From contig NZ_JACSDK010000018.1 in NCBI RefSeq assembly GCF_014925385.1, positions 1-64,000 of the forward strand: a stretch of 64,000 nucleotides of DNA, written 5' to 3'. Below are positions 7,484 through 16,662 of the stretch, piece by piece; the first letter of the stretch is position 1; each line of letters opens with the position of its first letter. Made by a program: the position numbers and the translations under genes. Below the pieces are notes generated by a model. The model was given only the letters and a program-made list of their open reading frames with translations, searched no databases and was not told where the DNA came from. The DNA comes from Pelagibius marinus. Lineage in GTDB: Bacteria > Pseudomonadota > Alphaproteobacteria > Kiloniellales > Kiloniellaceae.

Positions 7484-9274
7484 TCAGTTCGGGAGAGCGA
7501 ACACCGTCAACTGTCCACCGAGGTTGGTGTAGCTCGACAGGGACTTGTAGGCCCCCACCGCGCCGAGACCGGCGGTATCCTCGGTCAGGCCCGCGGCGAG
7601 ACCGATACCGGCCCAGCCACCAATGCCCGACAGCACGGCCACGTACTGCTTGCCGCCGTGCGAGAAGGTGTTGACGTTGCCGATGATGCCCGAGGGGGTC
7701 TTGAAGCTGAACAGCTCCTTGCCGTTCGCCGGGTCGACCGCCTTCAGATAGCCCTCGAGAGTGCCGTAGAAGACCACGTCACCAGCCGTCGCCAGAGCGC
7801 CGGACCACACGGAGAAGGGCTCCGGGTTCGACCACACGATCTCACCCTTGGTGGCGTCCCAGGCAATGAAGTTGCCCAGGTGGTCGCCGCCGGGGGCCGG
7901 ATACATGGACAGGGTCGCGCCGACATAGGGCTGGCCCGCGGTGTAGGAGACCTGGAAGGGCTCGTAGTCCATGCAGACGTGGTTGGTCGGGACGTAGAAC
8001 AGGCCGGACTTCGGCGAGAAGGCCGCCGGCTGCTGGTCCTTGGAGCCGAGCGCCGCCGGGCAGATGCCCTCGGAGTTCACGTCGGCGCCGTTCTGGTGCG
8101 TCGAGTACTCAGACACCACCTGCGGACGGCCGGTCGCCATGTCGACGTGGGTCGCCCAGTTCACGGCCGGATCGTACTTCTCGGCAACCAGCAGCTCGCC
8201 GGTCACACGGTCGAGGGTGTAGCCGAAGCCGTTGCGGTCGAAGTGGACCAGGGTCTTGCGTTCCGTGCCGCCGATGTTCAGATCGGCCAGGATCATCTCG
8301 TTGACGCCGTCATAGTCCCACTCGTCATGCGGGGTCATCTGATAGACCCACTTGGCCATGCCGGTGTCGAGATCACGGGCGAAGATGGTCATGGACCAGC
8401 GGTTGTCGCCGGGGCGCTGCACCGGGTTCCAGGTGCCGGGGTTGCCGGAACCGTAGTAGACCAGGTTCAGCTCAGGATCATAGGACATCCAGCCCCAGGT
8501 GGCGCCGCCACCCAGCTTCCACTGATCACCTTCCCAGGTGTTCATGCCGGAGTCCTTGCCGACCGGCTTGCCCAGGTGGGTGGTCTTCTGCGGGTCGACG
8601 AGGATGTTCTCGTCCGGGCCCACGGAATAGCCGCGCCACGCAACGGAGCCGTCGCTCATGTTGTAGGCGGTGACGTGGCCCTGGATGCCGAACTCGCCGC
8701 CGGAGATGCCGATCAGCACCTTGTCGCCCGCCACCAGCGGCGCGGAGGTGCCGGTCTCGCCCTTGCCGGGGTCGCCGTTCTTCACCGACCACTTCACCGC
8801 GCCGGTCGCCGCGTCGAGCGCGACCAGGGTGGTGTCGGCCTGGTGCAGGAAGATCGTGCCGTTGCCGTAGGCGACGCCGCGGTTGACGGTGTCGCAGCAC
8901 ATCACCGGGATAACGTTCGGATCCTGGCGCGGCTCATACTTCCAGATGATGCGGCCCTTGTCGTTCAGGTCCAAGGCGAAGACCTTGTTGGGGAACGGCG
9001 TGTGGACGTACATGACGTCGCCGACGACCAGGGGACCACCTTCGTGGCCGCGCAGAACGCCGGTAGAGAAAGTCCAGGCGACCTGCAGGTCGCCCACGTT
9101 GCCTTTGTTGATCTGGTCGAGCTCGCTGTAGCGCGTGCTGGAATAGTCGCCGAGCGGCATCACCCAGTCGCTGGCGTTCTCCTGCATTTTTAGGAGCCCT
9201 TCGTTGGCGAGCGCAGCCGATGAAGCGGTCAGCGCGACCGCAGACAAGGCCGCCAAGAGTTTAAACCTTTGCAT
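7484..9274 (-). CDS. xoxF: Lanthanide-dependent PQQ methanol dehydrogenase XoxF
   Basis: The 596-residue periplasmic quinoprotein has a signal peptide ending near ALA (residue 22) and an eight-bladed PQQ-dehydrogenase layout. The adjacent cysteines C126-C127 (VMCCDTV) form the ring disulphide over PQQ. The catalytic aspartate is D320 in [11 protein letters not shown], and D322, two residues on, is the extra lanthanide ligand that separates XoxF from calcium-dependent MxaF (which has alanine there). It oxidises methanol to formaldehyde or formate and passes electrons to the XoxG cytochrome. The start at 9274 has a GGGACGGG ribosome site. No mxaF, mxaI or PQQ synthesis genes are in the window. 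Confidence 0.96.
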   Translation of the reverse strand: MQRFKLLAALSAVALTASSAALANEGLLKMQENASDWVMPLGDYSSTRYSELDQINKGNVGDLQVAWTFSTGVLRGHEGGPLVVGDVMYVHTPFPNKVFALDLNDKGRIIWKYEPRQDPNVIPVMCCDTVNRGVAYGNGTIFLHQADTTLVALDAATGAVKWSVKNGDPGKGETGTSAPLVAGDKVLIGISGGEFGIQGHVTAYNMSDGSVAWRGYSVGPDENILVDPQKTTHLGKPVGKDSGMNTWEGDQWKLGGGATWGWMSYDPELNLVYYGSGNPGTWNPVQRPGDNRWSMTIFARDLDTGMAKWVYQMTPHDEWDYDGVNEMILADLNIGGTERKTLVHFDRNGFGYTLDRVTGELLVAEKYDPAVNWATHVDMATGRPQVVSEYSTHQNGADVNSEGICPAALGSKDQQPAAFSPKSGLFYVPTNHVCMDYEPFQVSYTAGQPYVGATLSMYPAPGGDHLGNFIAWDATKGEIVWSNPEPFSVWSGALATAGDVVFYGTLEGYLKAVDPANGKELFSFKTPSGIIGNVNTFSHGGKQYVAVLSGIGGWAGIGLAAGLTEDTAGLGAVGAYKSLSSYTNLGGQLTVFALPN

Positions 9275-9522
9275 TTCCCGTCCCCTGATGTGTGTTGTTG
9301 GCACGCAGTTGCTCAAGAAAGCCGTGCGCGGTTTCGAGGCGAAAACCGAGCAGTAAAAGCAAGGCGCTGGTTAGCGTGGAAAGTCTGCGAAGACGCCCGC
9401 TTCTTGTCGATAGAACCATAGTATTAAGCGGTTTAGCGGGCTTTGCCTGCACCTCCTTGTTACTGCGCCGCAAAATGCCCGCAGGGGGGAGTCAGACCCG
9501 CTGAATGAGGGGTAAATAGTCC

Positions 9523-10290
9523 TCAGGCGAGGACCGTTTCCGGGTGCGCGCGGGTCAGCTCGTCCAGGAAGCGGCGCAGCTCTTCGCCCTGCCGCGCGGC
9601 GCGGGCCAGTGGCACGGGGACGTCGCCGACGATGCGGGCGGGATGACCGTTCATCAGCAACAGCCGGTCGGCCAGGCGCGCGGCCTCGCGCACGTTGTGG
9701 GTGACCATCAGGACGGTGGTGGCCTGCGTCCGCCACAGTTCCAGCAACAGGGCACGCAGACGATCCGCGGTGTGCTCGTCCAGGGAGACGAAGGGCTCGT
9801 CCAGCAGCAGGATATCCGGCATCACGGCAAAGGCGCGGGCCAGGGCCACGCGCCGCGCCAGGCCGAGGGAAAGCTCCTCGGGATAGCGCCCGCGCAGGTC
9901 CTGCAGACCCAGGGTGGCGAAGAGTCCGTCGAGATCCACGGTGCGCCCGGCCGCCGGCGGCAGGGCGAGGCGCACGTTCTGCTCCACCGTGCGCCAGGGC
10001 AGCAGGCGCGGCTCCTGGAACACCGCGGCCAGGCGCGGCGGCGGGGAGGGCAGCTCGATCTCGCCGGCGAAATCCTGGTCCAGACCGAGGATGAGGCGCA
10101 GCGTCGTCGTCTTGCCGCAGCCCGAGGGGCCGATCAGGCAGGTAAAAGTCTCCGGCCGCAGCTCAAAGCTGAAGTCGCGCAGCACCTCCGCCGCCGTGCC
10201 CTCGGCGGAGCGGAAGGTCTTACTGTCGATCCTGACCTTAAGCCGCCCGGGACGCTGCCCGGGGCCGCCAGCGATTGAGATGTGTTTCAA
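9523..10290 (-). CDS. ABC importer ATP-binding protein (SsuB/TauB-like)
   Basis: This is the nucleotide-binding subunit of a nitrate/sulphonate/taurine-type importer, with Walker A GPSGCGKTTT, Q-loop VFQEPRLLPW, Walker B ILLLDEPFVSLD and H-loop MVTHNVREA. The signature loop reads LSLGLARRVALARA instead of LSGGQ-like, a visible deviation. The open frame runs back to 10347, 110 bp inside the permease gene; I place the start at TTG 10290, nearer the first beta strand, but this is uncertain. It is encoded with the permease and binding protein and is the gene closest to xoxF on the same strand. Confidence 0.82.
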   Translation of the reverse strand: MKHISIAGGPGQRPGRLKVRIDSKTFRSAEGTAAEVLRDFSFELRPETFTCLIGPSGCGKTTTLRLILGLDQDFAGEIELPSPPPRLAAVFQEPRLLPWRTVEQNVRLALPPAAGRTVDLDGLFATLGLQDLRGRYPEELSLGLARRVALARAFAVMPDILLLDEPFVSLDEHTADRLRALLLELWRTQATTVLMVTHNVREAARLADRLLLMNGHPARIVGDVPVPLARAARQGEELRRFLDELTRAHPETVLA

Positions 10291-11032
10291 GAGGTTGAAC
10301 CGCGAGGAATTCGATGAGCAGCATGACGCAGACGAAGGCCAGGGCATAGCCGAGGATCGCCGCCACGTCGAAGAGCTGGAAGTAGAGGTGGATCTGGAAG
10401 CCGACGCCGTTGGAGCGGCCCAGCAGTTCCACCACCAGCACGATCTTCCAGATCAGCGCCAGCCCGGAGCGTCCGGCCGCGGCAATGAAGGGCAGCAGCT
10501 GCGGCAGCACCACATGGCGCAGCATGCGCCCGCGCGAGAAGCGGAAGACCCGGGCCATTTCCGTCAGCTTGGGATCCAGAGCGCGGGCGCCTTCGCGCAG
10601 GGTCACCACAACGTTGGGGATCTTGTTGATCGCCACCGCGGTGACGGCGGCGGCCTCGGTCAGGCCGATCCAGATGTAGCAGAGCACGATGACCACCAGC
10701 GCCGGGAGGTTCAGCAGCAGGATGACCCAGGGGTCGAGCAGGCGGTCGGCGTTGCGGCTCTGGCCCATCACCACGCCGATGGCGGTGCCGATGAACATGG
10801 CGATGAGGAAGGCGGCCGCGACCCGCGCCAGGGTGACGGTCAGGTGGTAGAACAGCTCGCCGCTGGCGGCCTCCTTGACGAGGAAGCCGAAGACTTGCAC
10901 CGGCCCCGGCACCTCGGGCGAGGCGGCCAGCGCCGCCGCGCCCGCCCAGAGGGCGAGGAAGGCGAGAATGGAGAGCAGCCGCAGGGGCGCGCGGGAATCG
11001 CGTGGCCTGCCGATATCGCTCTGCCTGTCCAT
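10238..11032 (-). CDS. ABC importer permease (SsuC/TauC-like)
   Basis: This is a 264-residue inner-membrane permease of the binding-protein-dependent importer class, with about six membrane segments. The cytoplasmic EAA loop that docks on the ATPase is seen as EGARALDPKLTEMARVF and RMLRHVVLPQLLPFI. It belongs to the nitrate/sulphonate/taurine group by resemblance. It lies 22 bp after the binding-protein gene and overlaps the ATPase open frame, so the three are one operon. Substrate specificity cannot be read from the permease. Confidence 0.88.
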   Translation of the reverse strand: MDRQSDIGRPRDSRAPLRLLSILAFLALWAGAAALAASPEVPGPVQVFGFLVKEAASGELFYHLTVTLARVAAAFLIAMFIGTAIGVVMGQSRNADRLLDPWVILLLNLPALVVIVLCYIWIGLTEAAAVTAVAINKIPNVVVTLREGARALDPKLTEMARVFRFSRGRMLRHVVLPQLLPFIAAAGRSGLALIWKIVLVVELLGRSNGVGFQIHLYFQLFDVAAILGYALAFVCVMLLIEFLAVQPLETHLNRWRPRAASRAA

Positions 11033-11054
11033 GGGCGCCCGTTCCGCCGGGCGC

Positions 11055-12041
11055 TTAGGACCCGTTCACCAGCACCGGCCAGAAGGTGCCCGGCGCCATG
11101 GTCTTGGACTCACCCACCAGCTTATCGCCGCCCAACTCGGCGAGGAAGCTGTAGACCTCCGCGGTGTCGGCCATCTCCTCGCTCAAGGGGCGCGAGGGGA
11201 TGCCCTCGCGAAAGCGGTCGCGCAGTGCGATCAGGGTGGCGTCGTCCTTGGCCTTGGTCATCTCGCGCAGGGTCTCCCACTCGGCATCGGAGCTGCGCAG
11301 CAGCTCCTTGGCGTCGCGCGAGGCCTGCACGAAGCCGCGTACGGCGGCGGTTTTCTGCGCCGCCCAGCCTTCGTCAAAGACATAGCCGATGGCCGAGATC
11401 GGCCCCTTGGCGCCCAGCGCCATGGCGGCTTCGTTGGCGCCGATGACGCGGCGGAAGCCCTTGGCCTCCAGGCGTGCGCTGTAGTGCCAGTAGTTCAGCA
11501 CCGCGTCGACCTCGCCCTGCTCGGCCTTCTTCGCCAGCAGCGGCGGTGCGCCGAAGACGGGCTCGCTCTCCTCTGCCGGGTCGAAGCCGTGGCGGCGCTG
11601 CGTCAGGCCGCGCAGCAGCAGCCAGCTCTTGTCCAGCGGTCCGCCGGCGACGGCGATTTTCTTGCCTTTCAGGTCGGCGAGGGAGTGGATGTCGGAGTCC
11701 GCCGGGACCATGAGCGCGCCAACGGAGGAGGAGAAGGGCACGAAGGTGTAAGGCTTGCCTTCGGCGCGCTGACGCGACACCCAGAGCCAGTCGGAGACGA
11801 TGATGTCGACCTCGCCGGCCTGCAGCGCCACCTTGGCGGCCTGGCCGCTGGCCAGGGGCAGCACCTCCAGCTCGATACCGTTCTTGCTGTCCAGGCCGTG
11901 ACGCTTGATGGTGGTCAATTCCCAGTTCACCGTGCCGAACTTCAGGACACCGACACGCACCGTCTCCCCGGCCAGCGCGGGCAGGCTGACGAGCGTCACC
12001 AGGGCGACGGCCAGCGCGATGGCTTTGCACATTATTCGCAT
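11055..12041 (-). CDS. ABC importer periplasmic substrate-binding protein (NMT1/TauA-like)
   Basis: The 328-residue protein has a clear signal peptide (cleavage near PALA, residue 24) and the NitT/TauT binding-protein fold: VRVGVLKFGTVNWEL, a QAGEVDIIVSDWLW strand and DLKGKKIAVAGGPLDKSW. GGAGGAAAGA immediately precedes the ATG at 12041, an excellent ribosome site; longer in-frame starts were rejected. It heads the three-gene importer operon that lies directly upstream of xoxF. The ligand is unknown; sulphonate, amine or metal-chelate uptake are all possible, and the neighbourhood suggests a link to C1 oxidation. Confidence 0.85.
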   Translation of the reverse strand: MRIMCKAIALAVALVTLVSLPALAGETVRVGVLKFGTVNWELTTIKRHGLDSKNGIELEVLPLASGQAAKVALQAGEVDIIVSDWLWVSRQRAEGKPYTFVPFSSSVGALMVPADSDIHSLADLKGKKIAVAGGPLDKSWLLLRGLTQRRHGFDPAEESEPVFGAPPLLAKKAEQGEVDAVLNYWHYSARLEAKGFRRVIGANEAAMALGAKGPISAIGYVFDEGWAAQKTAAVRGFVQASRDAKELLRSSDAEWETLREMTKAKDDATLIALRDRFREGIPSRPLSEEMADTAEVYSFLAELGGDKLVGESKTMAPGTFWPVLVNGS

Positions 12042-12226
12042 TCTTTCCTCCCGCCTTTCCAAGGTGTTGTTGGGCCACCTTAGACTTGTTCTATTTGCAG
12101 CCAGGGTAGCAATCAGCCCGGCAAGCTGAATATAGGTCCAAAGGCTTATTGCCGGCATCAGCGGCTTTGGTCGTAGGTCGGGGGAGGAAACAGGGAAGCG
12201 GCCGGCGCCGTAGCTCCGCGCCGGGC

Positions 12227-12661
12227 TCAGCCGGGATCGGCCGTAAATCCCGCCGCTTCGATGCCGGCGACGGCGCAGGCCTCGTCGTTGTCGGAGGTGT
12301 CGCCGGTGACGCCCACGGCGCCGACGATGACGCCAGCCGGGTCGCGCACCAGCACGCCGCCGGGCACCGGCACCAGGGAGCCGTCGCAAAGCGCGTTGAC
12401 GGACTGGATGAAGAAGGGCTGTTCCTGCGCCCGCTTGAAGAGAGCACGGGAGCCGAGGCCCATGGCGACGGCGCCGCGCGCCTTGCCCTGGGCCATCTCC
12501 GGGCGCAGCGTCGAGGTGCCGTCCTGGCGGGCCAGCGCCTTCAGGTGGCCGCCGGCGTCCAGCACCGCGACGGTCAGCGGCTTCAGCTTCATCTCGGCCG
12601 CCTTCCGCAAGGTGATCTCGATGATGGCGTTGGCCTGGGCGAGGCTGATCGGCTCGGGCAT
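12227..12661 (-). CDS. HbpS/GlcG-family protein
   Basis: The 144-residue product contains the HbpS/GlcG family pattern: a first helix SLAQANAIIEITLRKA, TVAVLDAGGHLKALAR, then GVLVRDPAGVIVGAVGVTGD and the closing DEACAVAGIEA. Members bind haem or occur with glycolate and other hydroxy-acid oxidation genes, and many have no assigned activity. There is no signal peptide, so this form is cytoplasmic. It is the last gene of the catabolic operon, 21 bp after the CoA-transferase gene. Confidence 0.82.
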   Translation of the reverse strand: MPEPISLAQANAIIEITLRKAAEMKLKPLTVAVLDAGGHLKALARQDGTSTLRPEMAQGKARGAVAMGLGSRALFKRAQEQPFFIQSVNALCDGSLVPVPGGVLVRDPAGVIVGAVGVTGDTSDNDEACAVAGIEAAGFTADPG

Positions 12662-12682
12662 GGCTTGCTTTCTGCGTTGGGG

Positions 12683-13909
12683 CTAGAGGGGCGAGGGCGC
12701 CGGCGTGTCGATGGCCGCGCCTTCCTGGACCAGGCGGTCGATGTCGGCCTTGGAATAGCCGAGCTCGGCGAGGATCTCGCGGCTGTGCTGGCCGAGCAGC
12801 GGGGCCGGGCGTTCGACGCCGCCCGGCGTCTCCGAGAACTTCACCGGCAGGCCGATGCTCTTCACCGCGCCGGCGACCGGATGCTGGGTCTCGACAATCA
12901 TCTCGCGGGCCAGCGCCTGGGGGTCCTGCTGCATCTCGCCGACGGAGAGCACCGGTCCGGCGGGGAAGCCGCCTTGCTCCAGCACCTGCAGCCAGTCGTC
13001 GGTGCTGCGCGTTTCGAAGACCTTGTTGAGCTCGGCCTCCAGGGCCTGGCGGTTGGCCATGCGCTTGTCGTTGGAGAGGAAGCGCGGGTCGTCACGCAGC
13101 TCGCGGTGGTCGAGGATCTCCAGCAGGCGCTCCCAGTTCTTCTGGTTGGCGGCGCCGATGTTGATCCAGCCGTCGGCGGTCCGGAAGGCCTGGTAGGGCG
13201 CGTTGAGGGGATGGGCCGAGCCCATGGCCCCCGGCGAGACGCCGGTGGCGAAGGCGATGGCCGACTGCCAGTAGGTATGGACGATGCCGGCCTCGAAGAG
13301 GGAGGTGTCGACCTTCTGGCCCTCGCCGGTCTGCAGCTTGCGCGCATAGGCGGCGGAGACCCCCATGGCGGCCAGGATGCCGGCGGTGATGTCGGTGACC
13401 GGCGCGCCGACCTTCACCGGCGGGCGGCCCGGGCCCTCACCGGTGATCGACATGAGCCCCGACATGCCCTGGGCGATGAGGTCGAAGCCGCCGCGCTCGG
13501 CGTAGGGGCCGGTCCGCCCGAAGCCGGAGATCTCGCAGTAGATGAGGCCGGGGTTGCGGGCTTTCAGCGTTTCGTAGCCGAGGCCAAGCTTTTCCATGGT
13601 GCCCTTGCGGTAGTTTTCGATCACCACGTCGGCGCGGTCGAGCAGGCGCAGCAGCGCCTCCTTCGCCTCGGGCTGCTTCAGGTCCAGGGCGATGCCGCGC
13701 TTGTTGCGGTTCATCATCATGAAGGCGGCGGGCTCGCCCTTGATGTCGGGCGGCAGCATGCGCCGGGTGTCGTCGCCGACCAGCTTCTCCACCTTGATGA
13801 CCTCGGCGCCCATGTCGGCCAGCATCAGGCCGCAGACCGGCCCGGCCATGATGTGGGCCAGCTCGACGACGCGGCAGCCTTGCAGAGGGCCGGTTTTCTC
13901 CCCGGGCAC
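12683..13909 (-). CDS. Family III (CaiB/BaiF-type) CoA-transferase
   Basis: The 408-residue protein has the family III CoA-transferase start (PLQGCRVVELAHIMAGPVCG), the VIKVEKLVGDDTR segment and the nucleophile region NRNKRGIALDLKQPEAKEALLRL. These enzymes move CoA between an acyl-CoA and a free acid such as formate, oxalate, succinate or carnitine. The start is GTG, one base after the hydratase stop, so the genes are coupled. It presumably activates the acid imported by the TRAP transporter or made by the aminotransferase or oxidase. Specificity is not readable. Confidence 0.9.
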   Translation of the reverse strand: MPGEKTGPLQGCRVVELAHIMAGPVCGLMLADMGAEVIKVEKLVGDDTRRMLPPDIKGEPAAFMMMNRNKRGIALDLKQPEAKEALLRLLDRADVVIENYRKGTMEKLGLGYETLKARNPGLIYCEISGFGRTGPYAERGGFDLIAQGMSGLMSITGEGPGRPPVKVGAPVTDITAGILAAMGVSAAYARKLQTGEGQKVDTSLFEAGIVHTYWQSAIAFATGVSPGAMGSAHPLNAPYQAFRTADGWINIGAANQKNWERLLEILDHRELRDDPRFLSNDKRMANRQALEAELNKVFETRSTDDWLQVLEQGGFPAGPVLSVGEMQQDPQALAREMIVETQHPVAGAVKSIGLPVKFSETPGGVERPAPLLGQHSREILAELGYSKADIDRLVQEGAAIDTPAPSPL

Positions 13910-13910
13910 C

Positions 13911-14690
13911 TCAGCGGCCCTTCCATTCGGGTTTGCGCTTGGCGAGGAAGGCTTCCAGGCCTTCGCGGAAGTCCGCGCTGGTGTAGCACAGGACGATGAG
14001 GTCCTCGTCCTCCACCTCGGCGGCGGCCGCGGTGAGGCGGCGCAGGGCTTCCTTGGTCGCCTTCAGGGTCAGCGGCGCCTGCCCGGCGAGCTGCGCGGCC
14101 AGTTCCGCCGCGCGCGCCTCGACCGCCGCCTTGTCGTCCAGCAGCTCGGTCACGAGGCCCGCCGCAAAGGCTTCCTCGGCGCCGACCAGGCGGCTGGTGA
14201 AGATGACCTCCCTGGCGCGCCCGGCGCCCATCAGCGCGGAGAGGCGGGCGAGGTTCATGGCCGAGAGGCAGTTGCCCAGGGTGCGGGCGATGGGAAAGCC
14301 GAACTTCAAGTCGCGCGCGGCGATGCGGATGTCGCAGGCCGCGGCGATGCCCGCGCCGCCGCCGGTGCAGGCTCCGGCGAGCGCCGCCACCGTGGGCAGC
14401 GGGCAGCGCTCCACCGCCGTCAGCACCCTGTCGATCTTCTGCTCGTACTGGATGGCGTCTTCCGGGGTCTTGAAATCGCGGAACTGGGCGATGTCGGTAC
14501 CGGCGGCGAAGGCCTTGTCGCCGGCGCCCTGGAACACCAGGGCCTTGGCCTCGCCCTTGTCGGCGGCGCTCGCGCAGATCTCCGCCAGGCCCTCGTACAT
14601 GGCGAAGGTCAGGGCGTTGCGCGCCTGCGGCCGGTTGAAGGTGACGAAGCCGACGCCGTCGCGCACCTCGTAGAGCAGTTCGTCGCTCAT
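13911..14690 (-). CDS. Enoyl-CoA hydratase/isomerase (crotonase family)
   Basis: This is a 259-residue crotonase-fold protein. The oxyanion-hole regions are RPQARNALTFAMYEGL with GDKAFAAGTDI, and ALAGACTGGGAGIAAACD. The residue positions that usually hold the two catalytic glutamates appear changed (for example the TGGGAG segment), so the reaction may be isomerisation, hydrolysis or lyase chemistry rather than simple hydration. It lies between dctM and the CoA-transferase gene with very short gaps. It is probably the step after CoA activation in this pathway. Confidence 0.85.
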   Translation of the reverse strand: MSDELLYEVRDGVGFVTFNRPQARNALTFAMYEGLAEICASAADKGEAKALVFQGAGDKAFAAGTDIAQFRDFKTPEDAIQYEQKIDRVLTAVERCPLPTVAALAGACTGGGAGIAAACDIRIAARDLKFGFPIARTLGNCLSAMNLARLSALMGAGRAREVIFTSRLVGAEEAFAAGLVTELLDDKAAVEARAAELAAQLAGQAPLTLKATKEALRRLTAAAAEVEDEDLIVLCYTSADFREGLEAFLAKRKPEWKGR

Positions 14691-14699
14691 GAAATCATC

Positions 14700-15980
14700 C
14701 TACCTGTAGAAGTACTCGACCAGGAACATGGGGATGGCCGGCACGTAGGTGCAGATCATCAGCACCACCAATAGCACGGCGATGAACCAGATGTTGACCT
14801 TCGAGACCTCCCAGATGTTGGCCTTGGCGACGGCGCAGGCGGTGATCAGCACGCTGGCCACCGGCGGCGTCTGCTGGCCGATGGCGAGGTTGAGGGTCAC
14901 CACCAGGCCGAAGTGCACCGGGTCGATGCCTGCCGCCGCGATCAGCGGGATGACGATGGGCACCACCAGGATGATCGCCGCGGCGGAGTGCAGGAAGAAC
15001 CCGATGATCAGGAAGAAGACGTTGAGGATCAGCAGGATGACGTACTTGTTGTCGGTGAAGTCGAGGATCGCCGCGGCCAGGTCCTGCGGCACTTGGGCGC
15101 GGGTCAGGAAGCCGCCCATCAGGACGGAGGATGCGACCAGCAGCATGACCACCGCCGTCTGCATGCCGCCGTCCAGCATGGCGCGCTTCAGGTGGCGGAT
15201 GTCGAGCTGCCGGTACCACAGCCCGACCAGCAGCGCGGCGATAACCGCCAGGCCCGCCGCCTCGGTCGCGGTAACGAAGCCGCCGAAGATGCCGCCCAGG
15301 ATGATGACCGGCAGCGTGAAGGCGGGCAGGGCCTCGACGAAGGTGCGGCGCAGGCGCGCCATGTCGAAGGCTTCCTCGACCGGCAGGTCATAGCGCCGGG
15401 CGAAGGCATAGGCGACGCCCATCAGGCCGGCGGCCCCGATCAGCCCGGGCACCACGCCGGCGACGAAGAGCTGTTCCACCGAGGTGCCGGCGGAGACCGC
15501 GTAGAGGATCATCGGGATCGAGGGCGGAATGATGATTGCCAGCGAAGCCGAGGAGGAGGTGACGGCGGCGGAGAGCGGTCCGCCGTAGCCGCGCTTCTTC
15601 ATCTGCGGGATGAGGATCGAGCCCAGCGCCGCCACGTCGGCGACCGCCGAGCCGGAGATCTCGGCGAAGAACAGCGACACGCCGATGTTGATCATGGCGA
15701 GGCCGCCGCGCACGAAACCGATGAGGGCGGAGACGAAGTTGATCAGCCTGTCGGTAATGCCGCCGGCGTTCATGATGGCCCCGGCCAGCACGAACATGGG
15801 GATGGCGATCAGCGAGAATTTGGTTGAGCCGTCGTACATGTCGAGCGCGACGGTGACCAGGCTGCCGGTGCCTTCGGTGGCGACGAGGCCGATGACTGCG
15901 GAGACGGCGAGGGCAACTGCGATCGGCACGTTGAGGCAGATCATCAGCACAAGGGCCGCGAAGATCACGAACATCAGCAT
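14700..15980 (-). CDS. dctM: TRAP transporter large permease, DctM-type
   Basis: The 426-residue protein has about 12 hydrophobic membrane segments. Family features include the GSILIPQMKKRGYGG loop and the ASSVLMGGFLTRAQVPQDLA segment. DctM forms the ion-coupled translocation channel for a carboxylate delivered by the periplasmic DctP protein. It begins 2 bp before the end of dctQ's neighbourhood and ends 9 bp before the hydratase gene, so transport and catabolism are co-transcribed. The cargo is probably an organic acid. Confidence 0.93.
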   Translation of the reverse strand: MLMFVIFAALVLMICLNVPIAVALAVSAVIGLVATEGTGSLVTVALDMYDGSTKFSLIAIPMFVLAGAIMNAGGITDRLINFVSALIGFVRGGLAMINIGVSLFFAEISGSAVADVAALGSILIPQMKKRGYGGPLSAAVTSSSASLAIIIPPSIPMILYAVSAGTSVEQLFVAGVVPGLIGAAGLMGVAYAFARRYDLPVEEAFDMARLRRTFVEALPAFTLPVIILGGIFGGFVTATEAAGLAVIAALLVGLWYRQLDIRHLKRAMLDGGMQTAVVMLLVASSVLMGGFLTRAQVPQDLAAAILDFTDNKYVILLILNVFFLIIGFFLHSAAAIILVVPIVIPLIAAAGIDPVHFGLVVTLNLAIGQQTPPVASVLITACAVAKANIWEVSKVNIWFIAVLLVVLMICTYVPAIPMFLVEYFYR

Positions 15981-15982
15981 GG

Positions 15983-16525
15983 TCAGCGCCCTCCCGCCTG
16001 CTTCAGTTCGTGTTCGACTTCCTCTTCGATCTCGGCGTGCTCCAGCGAGATGCCGGCGGCGGTCATGCGCCAGTAGTGCGGCAGGCTGATGAGCTCGCAG
16101 AGGATGAAGAGCGCGCCGCCGATGGGGATCACCGACTGGGTCAGCTGGATCGGCACCCAGGTGAGGGAGATGAGGTAGCTGCCTTCCAGCACGTTCAGCA
16201 CCTCCATGCCCGCCCAGGTCATGATGGCGAAGAAGCCGATGACGGTGATCTCGGCCAGGGCCACGGCAACCATGCGCGCCGGCATGGGGATGGCCAGCAG
16301 CACGCTGTCGAAGCCGATGTGGTTGCGTTTCAGCGCGGCCAGCGCCGCGCCGTAGTAGGTCACCCAGGATAGTTGAATCGCGGCGACCTCGTCGTACCAG
16401 GACAGGGAGTCACCAACCAGACGGAAAGAGACAGCGATGATGACCACCACGGAAAGGGCGATCATCAGGATGATGGTGATCCATTCGAGGATCCACTCGA
16501 GGGATCGGCGGGCGGCCCTCAGCAT
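15983..16525 (-). CDS. dctQ: TRAP transporter small permease, DctQ-type
   Basis: The 180-residue inner-membrane protein has four membrane segments, the usual DctQ arrangement, including the YGAALAALKRNHIGFD loop between helices two and three that is typical of the family. It pairs with DctM, encoded 2 bp downstream. The C-terminal tail (EHAEIEEEVEHELKQAGGR) is charged and cytoplasmic. A hairpin separates it from dctP upstream, which fits the need for more binding protein than membrane subunit. Confidence 0.92.
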   Translation of the reverse strand: MLRAARRSLEWILEWITIILMIALSVVVIIAVSFRLVGDSLSWYDEVAAIQLSWVTYYGAALAALKRNHIGFDSVLLAIPMPARMVAVALAEITVIGFFAIMTWAGMEVLNVLEGSYLISLTWVPIQLTQSVIPIGGALFILCELISLPHYWRMTAAGISLEHAEIEEEVEHELKQAGGR

Positions 16526-16622
16526 CGGCGGGCAAACTCCTCAAGGCGCCACCCGTGATGCTATCTCAACGGGCGGGACAAATCACGCCGGCCGGGGCCG
16601 GCAGCGTACTTCAGGAAAGAAG

Positions 16623-16651
16623 AAGCCCGGGACCGTAAGGGCCCCGGGCTT
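16623..16651 (-). terminator. Attenuator hairpin between dctP and dctQ
   Basis: Arms AAGCCCGGG (16623-16631) and CCCGGGCTT (16643-16651) form a 9-bp GC-rich stem with an 11-nt loop. It starts 11 bp after the dctP stop and is followed on the minus strand by a pyrimidine-rich CTTCTTTCCTG run. This is a plausible partial Rho-independent terminator that lets dctP be expressed above dctQM. Confidence 0.65.
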
Positions 16652-16662
16652 GGATCAGGACC

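Noticed and set aside
9261-9473. A 70-codon minus-strand frame overlapping the xoxF start, with a leucine-rich stretch like a signal peptide
   Set aside because: No ribosome site stands before its ATG codons, and it overlaps the xoxF start in another frame. It may only be the 5' untranslated region; a leader peptide cannot be excluded but is not supported.
12042-12226. Gene or terminator in the gap between the importer binding protein and the HbpS-like gene
   Set aside because: No frame with a ribosome site and no clear hairpin with a T-run was found; it is likely the promoter region of the importer operon.
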